Positions 52,557 to 61,821 are shown, counted from the stretch's first letter. The stretch: DNA of 64,000 nt from JAKIYB01 sp964590255 (GCA_964590255.1 CAZPYA010000011.1:13481-77480), one strand, 5' to 3'. Made by a program: numbers and translations. Notes: generated by a model from the letters alone, not told the origin.

Positions 52557-53283
52557 GCTCCAGAGCGTGGTGACGAATTACGGCCGCACCAGCGCGCTGC
52601 ACGGCGTCTCGCTGCACGTGCGCCCGGGGGAGATCGTGGCGCTGGTGGGCGCGAACGGCGCGGGGAAGACGACGGTGTTGAACACCATCTCCGGCATCAC
52701 CCCCGCGGCGAAGGGCAAGGTGACTTTCCAGGATCGGGAGATTACGCGGTTCTCGGCGGAGCGGATTGTGCGGCTGGGCATCTCGCAGGTGCCGGAGGGG
52801 CGCCAGCTCTTCGCGCCGCTGTCGGTGAGAGATAACCTGCTCCTGGGCACTTACAGCCTATCCGCCGGTCAGAAGCGCGCGCACCTGCAGGAGGACCTGG
52901 AGCGCGTCTCAGGTATCTTCCCGATTTTGAAGGAGCGCGCGGGGCAGCGGGCGGGCACACTGTCGGGCGGCGAGCAACAGATGCTGGCGATCGGGCGCGC
53001 GCTGATGGCCCGTCCGAGCCTGTTGCTGCTGGACGAACCATCGATGGGACTGGCACCGCGGGTGATGGCGGAGATTTTCACGGCGATTGCCGAGTTCCGC
53101 ACGCAGGGTTTGACGGTATTGCTGGTCGAGCAGAACGCGCGCTGGGCGCTGAAGATTGCCGACCGCGGCTACGTGCTGGAGACGGGGAGCATCGTCATGG
53201 ACGGCAGCGCCGAGGAACTGCTGGAGAACAAGGAAGTGCAGCGCGCGTATCTGGGCAAGGGCTACCGCGAAGTGTGGGAATAG
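52549..53283 (+). CDS. livF: ABC transporter ATP-binding protein LivF
   Basis: A 244-residue ATPase: Walker A GANGAGKTTVLN near residue 35, the signature LSGGEQQMLAIGRAL near residue 140, and Walker B LLLLDEPSMGL. GTG start at 52549 overlaps the livG end by eight bases. LivG and LivF together energise LivHM. Confidence 0.9.
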   Translation: MLKLQSVVTNYGRTSALHGVSLHVRPGEIVALVGANGAGKTTVLNTISGITPAAKGKVTFQDREITRFSAERIVRLGISQVPEGRQLFAPLSVRDNLLLGTYSLSAGQKRAHLQEDLERVSGIFPILKERAGQRAGTLSGGEQQMLAIGRALMARPSLLLLDEPSMGLAPRVMAEIFTAIAEFRTQGLTVLLVEQNARWALKIADRGYVLETGSIVMDGSAEELLENKEVQRAYLGKGYREVWE

Positions 53284-53370
53284 CGATGCACTTCCGGCTC
53301 TTTCGTTCACACCACGCGCCGCGGGGGGCGCGGACTACCCATACTGTTGCACGAACCTGGGAGTTGACCC

Positions 53371-54678
53371 ATGACGACTGAGACGTTGATTTGGGATCGG
53401 AGCACCGAGACGCTCGACCGCGACGACTTGCGCCAACTGCAGTTGGAACGGCTGCAGGCCAGCCTCTTCCGCGCCTACCGCAACGTGGCGTTTACGCGCA
53501 AGCGGTTCGACGTGCTGGGCATCGTGCCGGAAGATATCCAGACGCTGGAACAACTGCGCACGCTGCCATTCACCACGAAGGACGACATCCGCAACGGCTA
53601 CCCCTACGATCTGCTGGCAGTGCCGCTGCGCGAGGTAGTGCGGTTGCAAAGCACCTCCTGCGCGCTGGGTCGGCCGACGGTGTGCGCGTTCACACGCAAC
53701 GACCTGCGCCACTGGAACGACCTGGCAGCGCGGTTGTTGAGCGCGGGGGGCGTCACCCGCGACGACGTGGTGCAAATATTTTTCGACCAGCGCACGCTCA
53801 TCTGGAGCCTCGGATTTCATGGTGGTGCTGAGCGGTTGGGCGCATCGGTGATCCCCGCGCCGCCCGGCGGCATCGCGCAGCAGGTCGCCATTATGCAGGA
53901 CTTCAAGAGCACCGCGCTGGTGAGCACCGCCAGCGAGGCGATTCACCTGGCGGAGATTGTCGCGAGCATGAAACTGGATACCCGCCGGCTGTCGCTGCGC
54001 GTCGGGCTGTTCGGCGCCGAGCCGTGGTCGGAAGCGCAGCGGACGCAGGTGGAAACGGCCCTGGGCATCACCGCGCTGGACGTGTATGGACTGTCGGAAG
54101 TGGGCGGACCCGGCGTGGCGGGTGAATGCCCGGCCAAATGCGGGCTGCACCTGGCGGAAGACCAGTTTCTGGCGGAGATCGTCGACCCGGCCACCGGCGC
54201 GCCACTGCCGGACGGCGTCGAAGGTGAAGTGGTGCTGACCACGTTGACGAAAGAGGCGCTACCGCTACTGCGCTTCCGCACCAGCGATCTGGGCACGCTG
54301 GAGACGGCGCCCTGCGCCTGTGGCCGCACACATGCGCGATTGTCGCGGCTGTCGCGGCGAACGGACGGTTCTTTCATGTTGCAGGGACGCAAGATGCACC
54401 CCGCGCTGGTGGCGGCGCTGCTGGCGGAAATCGAAGGGGCGCAACCGCAATACCGCATCATCCTGGAACGTAAAGACGGCGTGGAAACGCTCGAAATTCT
54501 GGTAGAACTGCTGCCCGGCATTCTCGCCGACACGCCCGGAAAGGTGCTGGCGACCGAAGAGCGCATCGCGCGGCGCCTGCGCGAGACCACCGGCTTGTCG
54601 CCGCGGGTGCGCCTGGTGGAATCAAGCACGCTCGAGCGGCTGGGCGGTGGCGACATCGTCATCGACCGCCGTGCGTGA
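53371..54678 (+). CDS. phenylacetate-CoA ligase-like AMP-forming enzyme
   Basis: A 435-residue acyl-adenylating enzyme of the PaaK group (short form, without the ~100-residue extra N-terminus of other ANL ligases). Family features include the AMP-binding region LQSTSCALGRPTVCAFTRND (where typical PaaK has SSGTTGxPT, here changed), the late VYGLSEVGGPGVAGEC motif near residue 230, and the C-terminal FRTSDLGTLE. PaaK activates aryl acids such as phenylacetate to CoA esters. Its place right after a Liv-type transporter suggests uptake and activation of the same aromatic or amino acid-derived acid. Confidence 0.78.
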   Translation: MTTETLIWDRSTETLDRDDLRQLQLERLQASLFRAYRNVAFTRKRFDVLGIVPEDIQTLEQLRTLPFTTKDDIRNGYPYDLLAVPLREVVRLQSTSCALGRPTVCAFTRNDLRHWNDLAARLLSAGGVTRDDVVQIFFDQRTLIWSLGFHGGAERLGASVIPAPPGGIAQQVAIMQDFKSTALVSTASEAIHLAEIVASMKLDTRRLSLRVGLFGAEPWSEAQRTQVETALGITALDVYGLSEVGGPGVAGECPAKCGLHLAEDQFLAEIVDPATGAPLPDGVEGEVVLTTLTKEALPLLRFRTSDLGTLETAPCACGRTHARLSRLSRRTDGSFMLQGRKMHPALVAALLAEIEGAQPQYRIILERKDGVETLEILVELLPGILADTPGKVLATEERIARRLRETTGLSPRVRLVESSTLERLGGGDIVIDRRA

Positions 54679-54735
54679 ACATACAAATATCGTCGCATCG
54701 CGCCCGCGCCATCGCTGCGTCCGTTCGTCAAGCGT

Positions 54736-54764
54736 TTGACACGGGCGTTTGCATATGTTAGGAT
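54736..54764 (+). promoter_or_regulatory. promoter of asd
   Basis: TTGACA at 54736-54741, a 17-nt spacer and TAGGAT at 54759-54764, about 64 bases before the GTG start at 54828. Confidence 0.65.
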
Positions 54765-54827
54765 ACGGCGCACATTTTATTCCCCGTCGCACATACGGGG
54801 ATGGAGCAATCGGGGGAGGCACAATCG

Positions 54828-55862
54828 GTGAGTAAGTCATATAATGTGGCGATCGTGGGTATCGGCGCGGTGGGTTCGGAAATGATCCGCGTGTTGAAAG
54901 AGCGGAACTTCCCGTGCGCGTCGCTGCGCGTATTCGCCCGCAGCGCCCGGCCGGAAGTCGTCGACGGCGTGACCTACCAGGTGGAGCAGATCAGCGAGGA
55001 AGCGCTGGATCAGGTGGATGTCGCGTTCTTCGCCGGCGGCGAGAAGGCGGAGGATCATTTCGGAATGCGCGCGCTGGAGCGCCGCAAGCAGGTCGCGGGG
55101 CTGTCGAAACTGGTCATTATCGACAACGGCAACGCGTTCCGCATGTATCCGAATGTGCCGCTGGTGGTACCGGAAGTAAACCCGGACGACTTGCGCGGGC
55201 ATCCCGGCCTCATCGCGAGCCCGAACTGCTCGACGATTCAACTGGTGGTGGCGCTGAAGCCGCTGCACGACTACGCGCGCATCAAGCGCATCGTGGTCTC
55301 CACCTACCAGGCGGTGTCGGGCAAAAGCGCGCAGGCCCGTGAAGAGCTGCTGCGCCAGACGAAGGACGTGGCCGCGGGCAATGCGCCGGAGATCGATCCG
55401 AGCATCTTCCCCTACCCGATTTACGGTAACTGCCTGCCGCACATCGACGTGTTCATGCCCGACGGCTACACGAAGGAAGAATGGAAGATGATCCTGGAAA
55501 CGCGCAAGATTCTGGGAGACGACACCATTCAGATGAGTCCGACAACAGTGCGCGTACCGGTGGACAACTCGCACGCCGAATCGGTGAACATCGAGTTCTA
55601 CAACCCGATCAGCGTTGACGACGCGCGCCGCCTGCTGGCAAACGCTCCGGGCGTGGTGCTGCAGGACGACCCGGCAAACAACGTTTACCCGCTGCAGGCG
55701 CCGGCGTCGGGCACGGATCCGGTGTTCGTCGGCCGCATTCGCGCCGATCGTTCGGTGGCATACGGGCTGAACCTGTGGGTGGTAGCGGACAACCTGCGCA
55801 AGGGCGCCGCGCTGAACACCGTGCAAATCGCAGAGGCGATGATGGCGATGGGGCTGTTGTAA
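54828..55862 (+). CDS. asd: aspartate-semialdehyde dehydrogenase
   Basis: A 344-residue enzyme reducing aspartyl phosphate to aspartate semialdehyde with NADPH. The nucleotide motif GIGAVGSEMIRVL is at the N-terminus and the catalytic Cys is in ASPNCSTIQLV near residue 130. GGGGGAGG ends eight bases before GTG 54828 and decides the start over ATG 54801. It is the first of asd-lysC-dapA, feeding lysine, methionine and threonine synthesis. Confidence 0.93.
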   Translation: MSKSYNVAIVGIGAVGSEMIRVLKERNFPCASLRVFARSARPEVVDGVTYQVEQISEEALDQVDVAFFAGGEKAEDHFGMRALERRKQVAGLSKLVIIDNGNAFRMYPNVPLVVPEVNPDDLRGHPGLIASPNCSTIQLVVALKPLHDYARIKRIVVSTYQAVSGKSAQAREELLRQTKDVAAGNAPEIDPSIFPYPIYGNCLPHIDVFMPDGYTKEEWKMILETRKILGDDTIQMSPTTVRVPVDNSHAESVNIEFYNPISVDDARRLLANAPGVVLQDDPANNVYPLQAPASGTDPVFVGRIRADRSVAYGLNLWVVADNLRKGAALNTVQIAEAMMAMGLL

Positions 55863-55914
55863 CACGACGCCTGTCCACACATGCGCGCAATGCGCGTCCG
55901 TTGTATGTTCTCGC

Positions 55915-55942
55915 GTGCCCGCGGCATTTCTGCCGCGGGCAC
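55915..55942 (+). promoter_or_regulatory. hairpin between asd and lysC
   Basis: A perfect 12-bp stem (55915-55926 with 55931-55942) and a TTTC loop, 25 bases before the lysC ATG. No T-run follows, so it is more likely a processing, stability or attenuation element than a terminator. Confidence 0.5.
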
Positions 55943-55967
55943 CAATATCACGGGAGCGTATACGGCG

Positions 55968-57326
55968 ATGCGTGTTATTGTGCAGAAATTCGGGGGCAAG
56001 TGCGTCGAACCGGGCGGTAATGAGCTGATCACCGCCGAGCGCGTCATGGAGACGCGCGACCGGGGCGATCATCCGGTAGTGGTCGTATCCGCCATGGGGC
56101 GTGAGCTGCGTGATCCACAGGCGGCGATAGAAACGCTGATGCAGCACCCGGGCAACTGGCGCGACGTGGTGCTGGCGTATTTTTACTCGACCGCAGAGCT
56201 GGTGCGGCTGGTGCGGGAGATCGATCAGGATATCGAGCCGCGTGAGCTTGACCTGCTGATGTCCTGCGGAGAGATCATCTCCACCGTGCGGCTGGCGCAT
56301 CTGCTGAAGTCGCGGGGCTATTCCACCGTGGCGCTATCCGGCGGGCAGGTTGGGCTGATCACCGACGGCTTTTTCGGGCATGCACGGGTGGTGCAGACAG
56401 AAATCCGCCAGTTGCTGGATTGCCTGGACCGTCCCGCCATCCCGCTGGTCGCCGGCTTTCAAGGCGTCTCGCCGGTGGATCACGCCATCACCACCCTCGG
56501 CGAAGGCGGCAGCGATTACACGGCGATGTGCCTGGCTTACGCGCTGATGCACGCGGTGCGCTCGCCATTGCAGGAGCCGGTGGAGCTGGGCGGCGTGGAA
56601 ATTTATAAAGAAGTGGATGGCGTGCTGACGGCGAACCCGGCGAATTTCCCGCCGGAGTACCTGACAAGTGGCGCCGGCCCACAACAGATTAACGCGCTGA
56701 CGTTCGACGAGTTATGCGCGATGTCACAATACGGCGCCGACGTAATTCAGGCGGAGGCCGCGCGCATGGCGCGGCGATACGCCATGCCGATTGCCATCCG
56801 AAATTTCCGCACGCCGGAGGCCCCAGGCACGCGGGTGTGCGCGGCATGCGGTCAGCGCGGCATTACCGGCATCGCCGATATGCCGAGCATGACAGTCTTC
56901 AGCGTGCCGGAGATCAGCGAGCGCATGAACCGGCGCATCACCGAGCTGCTGCAGCAGGTGCGGCTGAATTTTCGCGTGCTGCCGGTACAAGACGGCTCGT
57001 GGAAATTCGCGGTAAAGCGGGAGAAGTACCGTCCGGTGACGGAATTGGTCGATCGCGTGCTGCAGACGCGCGGGATGCGCCCACACTTCGAGGACGGCGC
57101 CTGGGCGCTGGTGACGCTGGTCGGCGAAGGAATACGCGACCGCGTGGAGGAGATTGGCGTCCACGCGCGGAAAATATTATCTGCGCGGGGTATCCATGTG
57201 GAAGGGGACATCCGCGACACGATCAGCTATTCCGCGCTGGTGCACGAAACCCAGCGCATCGACGCGATCATCGCCTTGCATGATGCGTTTATTTCATCAG
57301 CCGATCCCTCGCTCGCGGCAAGTTGA
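55968..57326 (+). CDS. lysC: aspartokinase
   Basis: A 452-residue aspartate kinase phosphorylating aspartate with ATP. The N-terminal motif is VQKFGGKCVEPGG, unusual because the family normally has KFGGTS or KFGGSS; Lys and catalytic-region residues otherwise look normal (VVVVSAMG, GEGGSDYTA, EIYKEVDGVLTANP). The C-terminal ~150 residues resemble two ACT domains (FSVPEISERMNRRI and TLVGEGIRDRV), so feedback control by lysine and/or threonine is likely. Start at 55968 follows GGGAGCG; an earlier open frame overlaps the asd tail region. Confidence 0.88.
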   Translation: MRVIVQKFGGKCVEPGGNELITAERVMETRDRGDHPVVVVSAMGRELRDPQAAIETLMQHPGNWRDVVLAYFYSTAELVRLVREIDQDIEPRELDLLMSCGEIISTVRLAHLLKSRGYSTVALSGGQVGLITDGFFGHARVVQTEIRQLLDCLDRPAIPLVAGFQGVSPVDHAITTLGEGGSDYTAMCLAYALMHAVRSPLQEPVELGGVEIYKEVDGVLTANPANFPPEYLTSGAGPQQINALTFDELCAMSQYGADVIQAEAARMARRYAMPIAIRNFRTPEAPGTRVCAACGQRGITGIADMPSMTVFSVPEISERMNRRITELLQQVRLNFRVLPVQDGSWKFAVKREKYRPVTELVDRVLQTRGMRPHFEDGAWALVTLVGEGIRDRVEEIGVHARKILSARGIHVEGDIRDTISYSALVHETQRIDAIIALHDAFISSADPSLAAS

Positions 57327-57365
57327 GCATATTGGCAGGCGGATACACTGAAGAGGAATGACACC

Positions 57366-58262
57366 ATGACACGAACGATATTCACCGGCATCTATGTCCC
57401 GCTGGTCACGCCTTTCAGCGCGGATAACACAGTCAGCGCGCCCGCGTTCAAGCGGCTGATTGACTGGACCATCGAAAACGGCGCCTCCGGGCTGGTACCC
57501 TGCGGCACCACCGGCGAGTCCGCCACGCTGTCGCACGAAGAGCATCAGCGGGTAATCGCGCTGACCGTGGAATACGCCGCCGGGCGCGTGCCCGTCATCG
57601 CCGGCACCGGCTCGAACAGCACCCAGGAAGCGATGGACCTGACGGTTGCCGCCGACGAACTGGGCGTGGACGGCATGCTGGTCATCGCGCCATATTACGT
57701 GCGCCCAAACCAGCGCGGCCTGCTGGAGCATTTCAAAGCTGTGGCCGCCGTCACCGAAAAGCCGATCATCATGTATAACATCCCTAAGCGCACCGGGGTG
57801 AACATGGAGCCGGCGACAATCATCGAGCTGTCGAAGGTACGCAACATTACCGGCGTCAAGGAAGCCAGCGGCGATGTCGGCCAGATCATGGACGTCATTC
57901 ACGGCACCGAGGACTTCAGCGTGCTGACCGGTGACGACAACCTGCTCTTCACGCTGTGCGCGCTGGGCGGACATGGCGGCATCTGCACCAGCAGCCACTT
58001 CCTGCCTGGCGAGTGGAACCGCATGGTAACACTGCTGCGCGCGAGCAAGCTGGACGAGGCGCGGGCACTGCATTACCGCCTGCTGCCACTGGCGAAGGCG
58101 CTCTTCGTCGACCCGAATCCCTGCCCGCTAAAGGCCGGTTTGGAGATGCTGGGCTTCCAGGTGGGCACGCCGCGCCTGCCGATGGTGCCGGCGAGCGAGA
58201 AAGCCATCGCCGCCGTGCGCGCCGCGTTGGAAGGCCTGGGCCTGCTGGCGCCGGTGCAGTAA
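57366..58262 (+). CDS. dapA: 4-hydroxy-tetrahydrodipicolinate synthase
   Basis: A 298-residue TIM-barrel aldolase condensing pyruvate and aspartate semialdehyde. The GTTGES motif, catalytic Tyr region MYNIPKRTGVN, and Schiff-base Lys in GVKEASGD near residue 163 are intact. It completes asd-lysC-dapA and points to lysine/diaminopimelate synthesis for peptidoglycan. Confidence 0.95.
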   Translation: MTRTIFTGIYVPLVTPFSADNTVSAPAFKRLIDWTIENGASGLVPCGTTGESATLSHEEHQRVIALTVEYAAGRVPVIAGTGSNSTQEAMDLTVAADELGVDGMLVIAPYYVRPNQRGLLEHFKAVAAVTEKPIIMYNIPKRTGVNMEPATIIELSKVRNITGVKEASGDVGQIMDVIHGTEDFSVLTGDDNLLFTLCALGGHGGICTSSHFLPGEWNRMVTLLRASKLDEARALHYRLLPLAKALFVDPNPCPLKAGLEMLGFQVGTPRLPMVPASEKAIAAVRAALEGLGLLAPVQ

Positions 58263-58283
58263 TCGCCCATCGATATCACATCA

Positions 58284-58314
58284 GGCAAACGGCGGGACCA
58301 ACCCGCCGTTTGCC
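58284..58314 (+). terminator. hairpin after dapA
   Basis: A perfect 13-bp stem (58284-58296 with 58302-58314) and a 5-nt loop, 22 bases after the dapA stop. No T-run follows. Confidence 0.5.
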
Positions 58315-58329
58315 GTATCGGGAGACCAC

Positions 58330-59376
58330 ATGCTGACCACCCTTCCCGACTGGCCCACCATTCGTCAGCGCCTGGAAGCCTTCTGGGCGATGGAGATCAT
58401 CGACCGCCCGGTGATCCAGGTCACCGCGCCGCTGCCCGACGCCGATGTCCCCTTCCCGCCGGAGCCGGCGACGCTGGAAGCGCGCTACACCGATCCCGAT
58501 TACCAGATGGCGGTGCAAGCCGCACAACAGGCGCGCACCTATTACGCCGGCGACGCCTTCCCGACGTACCGGCCGGTGCTGGGACCGGGTTTTATGGCGG
58601 GGTTACTCGGCGCGCCAGCCGACTTTGCGCGCGACACGGTTTGGTATCACCCGTGCCTGGATGATCTCGACGATGATCCACCCAGGTTTTCGACGGACAT
58701 GCCGCTGTGGAAAGCATTTTCCCGACTGATGACCGCCGCGGCCGCACATGCTCCGGAGCAGTTTCTGCTCGGTCAGACCGATATGGTGCCGCCCACCGAT
58801 ATCCTCTCAACGCTGATGGGGCCGGCGGAACTATGCATGGCGATGGTAGAGCAGCCGGAAAATGTCAAACGATGGCTCGACAAGTTAGGGAGTCACTTTA
58901 CGCGTGTCTACCGGTCGCAACAGCAATTGCTACCCAAAGGCAATGGCTATACCTCCTGGTTGACAACGTGGTCCCCCACCCCGAGCTACGCACTGCAGAA
59001 CGATTTCTCATGCATGATTTCGCCAGAAATGTTCCGCGAGTTCTGCCTGCGTGAATTCGAGATACTCACCGAGGTGCTGGATTACACTGTGTATCATCTG
59101 GACGGCCCCGGCGTCATCCAGCATGTCGACGCGCTGCTGGAACTGCCGCGCCTCAACGCGATCCAATGGACGCCGGGCGATGGGCAGCCGCCGATGGCGG
59201 AGTGGCTGCCGCTGCTGCAGCGCATCCAGGCAGGCGGCAAGGGCCTCTTTCTGTATTGCCAGCCCGACGAAGTATCGGTGCTTCTTGACAATCTACGTCC
59301 GGAAGGTATCATCATCTGTACCTGGGCGGCATCGCCGTCGGCGGCCGATGCGCTGGTGGAGGAGACGCGACGGTGA
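58330..59376 (+). CDS. uroporphyrinogen decarboxylase-like protein of unknown substrate
   Basis: A 348-residue protein that resembles the URO-D/MtaA superfamily: its (beta/alpha)8 fold is suggested by segments such as VLGPGFMAGLLGAPADF, MSMLMGPAE-like LSTLMGPAELCMAMVEQPE and VYHLDGPGVIQHVDALLELP with a WTPGDGQPP loop. The N-terminal RxxxRQ-type arginine motif of true HemE is not seen, so I do not call it a heme enzyme. Members of this branch often act in methyl transfer or are uncharacterised. The stop overlaps the next start by four bases. Confidence 0.65.
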   Translation: MLTTLPDWPTIRQRLEAFWAMEIIDRPVIQVTAPLPDADVPFPPEPATLEARYTDPDYQMAVQAAQQARTYYAGDAFPTYRPVLGPGFMAGLLGAPADFARDTVWYHPCLDDLDDDPPRFSTDMPLWKAFSRLMTAAAAHAPEQFLLGQTDMVPPTDILSTLMGPAELCMAMVEQPENVKRWLDKLGSHFTRVYRSQQQLLPKGNGYTSWLTTWSPTPSYALQNDFSCMISPEMFREFCLREFEILTEVLDYTVYHLDGPGVIQHVDALLELPRLNAIQWTPGDGQPPMAEWLPLLQRIQAGGKGLFLYCQPDEVSVLLDNLRPEGIIICTWAASPSAADALVEETRR

Positions 59377-60023
59377 CCGATTTGACGGCGGAATTCGTGA
59401 AGCGGACGCTGGCCGTACTGCGCGCGGAGCAGCATCATTCGCTCACGCCCGCCGAAGAGCTCGCGTTGATTGCCGACCCCATCCGTCGCTGTCGCAACTG
59501 CACGCTGGCGCTGGGACGTACCCTGGCGGTGCCGGGCGAGGGCAACCCACAGGCGCTGATCATGTTCATCGGTGAGGCGCCGGGGGCGACGGAAGACGAA
59601 ACCGGACGGCCGTTCGTGGGCGCCGCGGGGAAATTCCTTGAAGAGATGTTGGCGGATATCGGGTTGCGGCGCGGCGACGTTTTCATTGCCAACATCACGA
59701 AATGCCGCCCGCCGGGCAACCGCGATCCGGAGCCGGACGAGATCGCCGCGTGCCGGCCGTGGCTGCTGGCGCAGATCGCCGTCATCCGGCCGACAGTCAT
59801 CTGCACGCTGGGACGATTCGCCATGAACACGATGATAGACCCCTATCTGTCGATCAGCAAAGCCCACGGCGAACCGATCGAGCGCGACGACATCCTCTAC
59901 ATACCCCTGTACCACCCGGCGGCCGCGCTGCACCAGCAAAGCCTGCGCGAGACGCTGGTGGCGGATATGCGGAAGGTGCGCCAGTTGCTGGAAACGCGCG
60001 GACTGTGGCAGTCACCGCGCTAA
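59373..60023 (+). CDS. uracil-DNA glycosylase, family 4 (Fe-S type)
   Basis: A 216-residue DNA repair enzyme removing uracil from DNA. The catalytic GEAPGATEDETGRPFVG motif near residue 65 and the HPAAALHQ DNA-binding motif near residue 183 are present. Cysteines in CRNC near residue 32, KCRPPGNRDP and AACRPW form the expected [4Fe-4S] set. The start GTG overlaps the previous stop. Confidence 0.92.
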   Translation: MTDLTAEFVKRTLAVLRAEQHHSLTPAEELALIADPIRRCRNCTLALGRTLAVPGEGNPQALIMFIGEAPGATEDETGRPFVGAAGKFLEEMLADIGLRRGDVFIANITKCRPPGNRDPEPDEIAACRPWLLAQIAVIRPTVICTLGRFAMNTMIDPYLSISKAHGEPIERDDILYIPLYHPAAALHQQSLRETLVADMRKVRQLLETRGLWQSPR

Positions 60024-60320
60024 CCCGGCGTCGACGGCATTCGCCAGTTGCGCCTGCAGATTGAAGAAGCCCAGCACCGCGCCGAGCAGCGCACCGAAGC
60101 CAAGGGGCAGGAAGAAGCGGTCTTTGCCGAGGAAGGCGGTGATGATGATTGCGATCCCGAAGAGGAGCAGCAGATACGCGATGACGCGCAACATGCCATC
60201 CATATCGAACAGGGTCAGCGACAACCGCACAAAACCGGCCTCCACCACGAGCACCGGCAGAGAAACCCCCACCAGGAGCGTGACCGCGCCGAGAACCGCC
60301 ATAAATTGCCGCATCCGCAT
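60012..60320 (-). CDS. small membrane protein, three or more helices
   Basis: A 102-residue hydrophobic protein with segments near residues 5-28, 42-62 and 66-90. No motif is recognised. It ends 12 bases inside the convergent UDG gene. It may be an uncharacterised envelope protein. Confidence 0.55.
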   Translation of the reverse strand: MRMRQFMAVLGAVTLLVGVSLPVLVVEAGFVRLSLTLFDMDGMLRVIAYLLLLFGIAIIITAFLGKDRFFLPLGFGALLGAVLGFFNLQAQLANAVDAGLAR

Positions 60321-60416
60321 CGTCGACTCCTACACGCCTCTCCCTCCGGCATTCCCCGGCGTGCGAAAAGCATACGATGCACGTGATCACCGCGTTAACA
60401 ACACCCTCACATTTCC

Positions 60417-60445
60417 TTGACCGAACGCACCAAAACCTCTAAAAT
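60417..60445 (+). promoter_or_regulatory. promoter of tRNA-Thr
   Basis: TTGACC at 60417-60422, a 17-nt spacer and TAAAAT at 60440-60445, 11 bases before the tRNA. Confidence 0.7.
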
Positions 60446-60455
60446 ACCTGCGCGA

Positions 60456-60532
60456 GCCTCCTTAGCTCAGTTGGCCAGAGCAGCGCACTTGTAATGCGCA
60501 GGTCGTCGGTTCGAATCCGACAGGAGGCTCCA
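60456..60532 (+). tRNA. tRNA-Thr (anticodon UGU)
   Basis: A 77-nt cloverleaf. The acceptor stem GCCTCCT pairs with AGGAGGC, the anticodon arm GCGCA-CTTGTAA-TGCGC gives TGT, and the T arm carries GGTTCGAATCC. CCA is encoded at the 3' end. Confidence 0.96.
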
Positions 60533-60772
60533 TTGTCACCTCACGAAACTACACCCCATCCCACCATTCCACCGGCTCACTACCATATTTACCGACGTTG
60601 TGAAATATAATGGGGAAATGCTTGCGCTTCCCGATATGCACCTGCAACGGTACTCGCCATGCAAGCCATCAATGGGGAGCCCTACCACTATCGGCAGACT
60701 GGGGCAACGCGACAAGGCACCGCTGGCGCGCCACTCATGTATTCTGTGACATCAATCAAGCGAGTAGGGATG

Positions 60773-61792
60773 TCACACGCGGGGGTGACCGCAGGATTTA
60801 CGTACCACCAGCTTGCAGGGTAACAGGATGCGCTCTTTCGAATAATGCGCCGGTTTTTCGCCCGAGGTGATGCGTTTGAAGAGTAACCCCGTCGCGCTGG
60901 CCCCCACCTGCGCCATACCAACCTCAATGGTCGTGAGCGTTGGACGCACCAGTTCGCTGTAAACATGGTTGCCGCGCCCCATCACGCTCATCTGCCCCGG
61001 CACGGACCAGCCGCGGTCGCGCAGCACGTTGATGACCTCGACGGCAATGATATCCGTAGTCGCCATGATGGCGGTGGGTGGATGTGGTTGCTTGATCAGC
61101 GTGTCGACGATCGCCGGCACCGTCGTGCGCATATTATCCATCATCCATTGCGTCGAGAGACGAAAATCGCGCAGCGCTTGCAGGCAGTTTTCCTTTTCAC
61201 GCGTCGGTTTGCCATCGGCGGCGCGGGTGAGCGGGCCCACATAGGCGATAGCGCGATGCCCCAACTCATACAGGTATTGAATAGCCATGCGCGATTCGTC
61301 ATGGTGATCGTTCAATACGATATCGACGCTGTGCGGGTCTTCAAAGGTCACGTCATCCGCCTCGACGACATGGATGCCCTGGCTCCAGAGACGATAGAGA
61401 TACGAGATAGGCGCCAGGTCGACATGTCCGGGTGCGATAATCACCCCCTGCACCCGGTGTTCGGACAAGACATCGAGGGCACGGCAGGTATGCTTGACCT
61501 GATTCTTCGTTTCCAGCGCGATGACCCGATACGATTCGGCGAACGCCGTCTCCATAACACCCTGGAAGAAATGCGAAAAGGTCATGGAGGTAATGCGCGG
61601 GATGATGCAGCCGATGAGATTGGTTTCGACGGCATTGGGGGACGGCATACGGGGATGATAGGTGTAGAGCGCCATCAACTCCAGCACCCGGTCGCGGGTC
61701 TCCTGCGCCACATGCGGATTGTTATGAATCACCCGCATGACCGTGGCCGTCGAGACGCCTGCCAATTCTGCCAGCTTCCGAATGGTCGTCAT
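60773..61792 (-). CDS. LacI-family transcriptional regulator
   Basis: A 339-residue regulator. The N-terminal LacI helix-turn-helix is MTTIRKLAELAGVSTATVMRVIHNNPHV, followed by the hinge region and a periplasmic-binding-like sensor domain. GAGGGTGG before ATG 61792 fixes the start over an in-frame ATG at 61807. Palindromic sites at 61806-61821 and 61870-61885 lie between it and the divergent secreted glycosidase, so it probably represses that gene and itself in the absence of a sugar. Confidence 0.92.
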   Translation of the reverse strand: MTTIRKLAELAGVSTATVMRVIHNNPHVAQETRDRVLELMALYTYHPRMPSPNAVETNLIGCIIPRITSMTFSHFFQGVMETAFAESYRVIALETKNQVKHTCRALDVLSEHRVQGVIIAPGHVDLAPISYLYRLWSQGIHVVEADDVTFEDPHSVDIVLNDHHDESRMAIQYLYELGHRAIAYVGPLTRAADGKPTREKENCLQALRDFRLSTQWMMDNMRTTVPAIVDTLIKQPHPPTAIMATTDIIAVEVINVLRDRGWSVPGQMSVMGRGNHVYSELVRPTLTTIEVGMAQVGASATGLLFKRITSGEKPAHYSKERILLPCKLVVRKSCGHPRV

Positions 61793-61805
61793 GCCACCCT
61801 CGCCC

Positions 61806-61821
61806 ATGTCACATGTTACAC
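61806..61821. promoter_or_regulatory. LacI-type operator (proximal)
   Basis: ATGTCACATGTTACAC: the inner 14 bases are palindromic apart from one pair. It sits just upstream of the lacI-type start codon and resembles the 61870 site. Confidence 0.6.

Noticed and set aside
58330..59376. HemE (uroporphyrinogen decarboxylase) of the protoporphyrin route
   Set aside because: The N-terminal arginine motif and other HemE signatures are absent; it fits the uncharacterised URO-D-like/methyltransferase group better, and it lies away from the heme operons.
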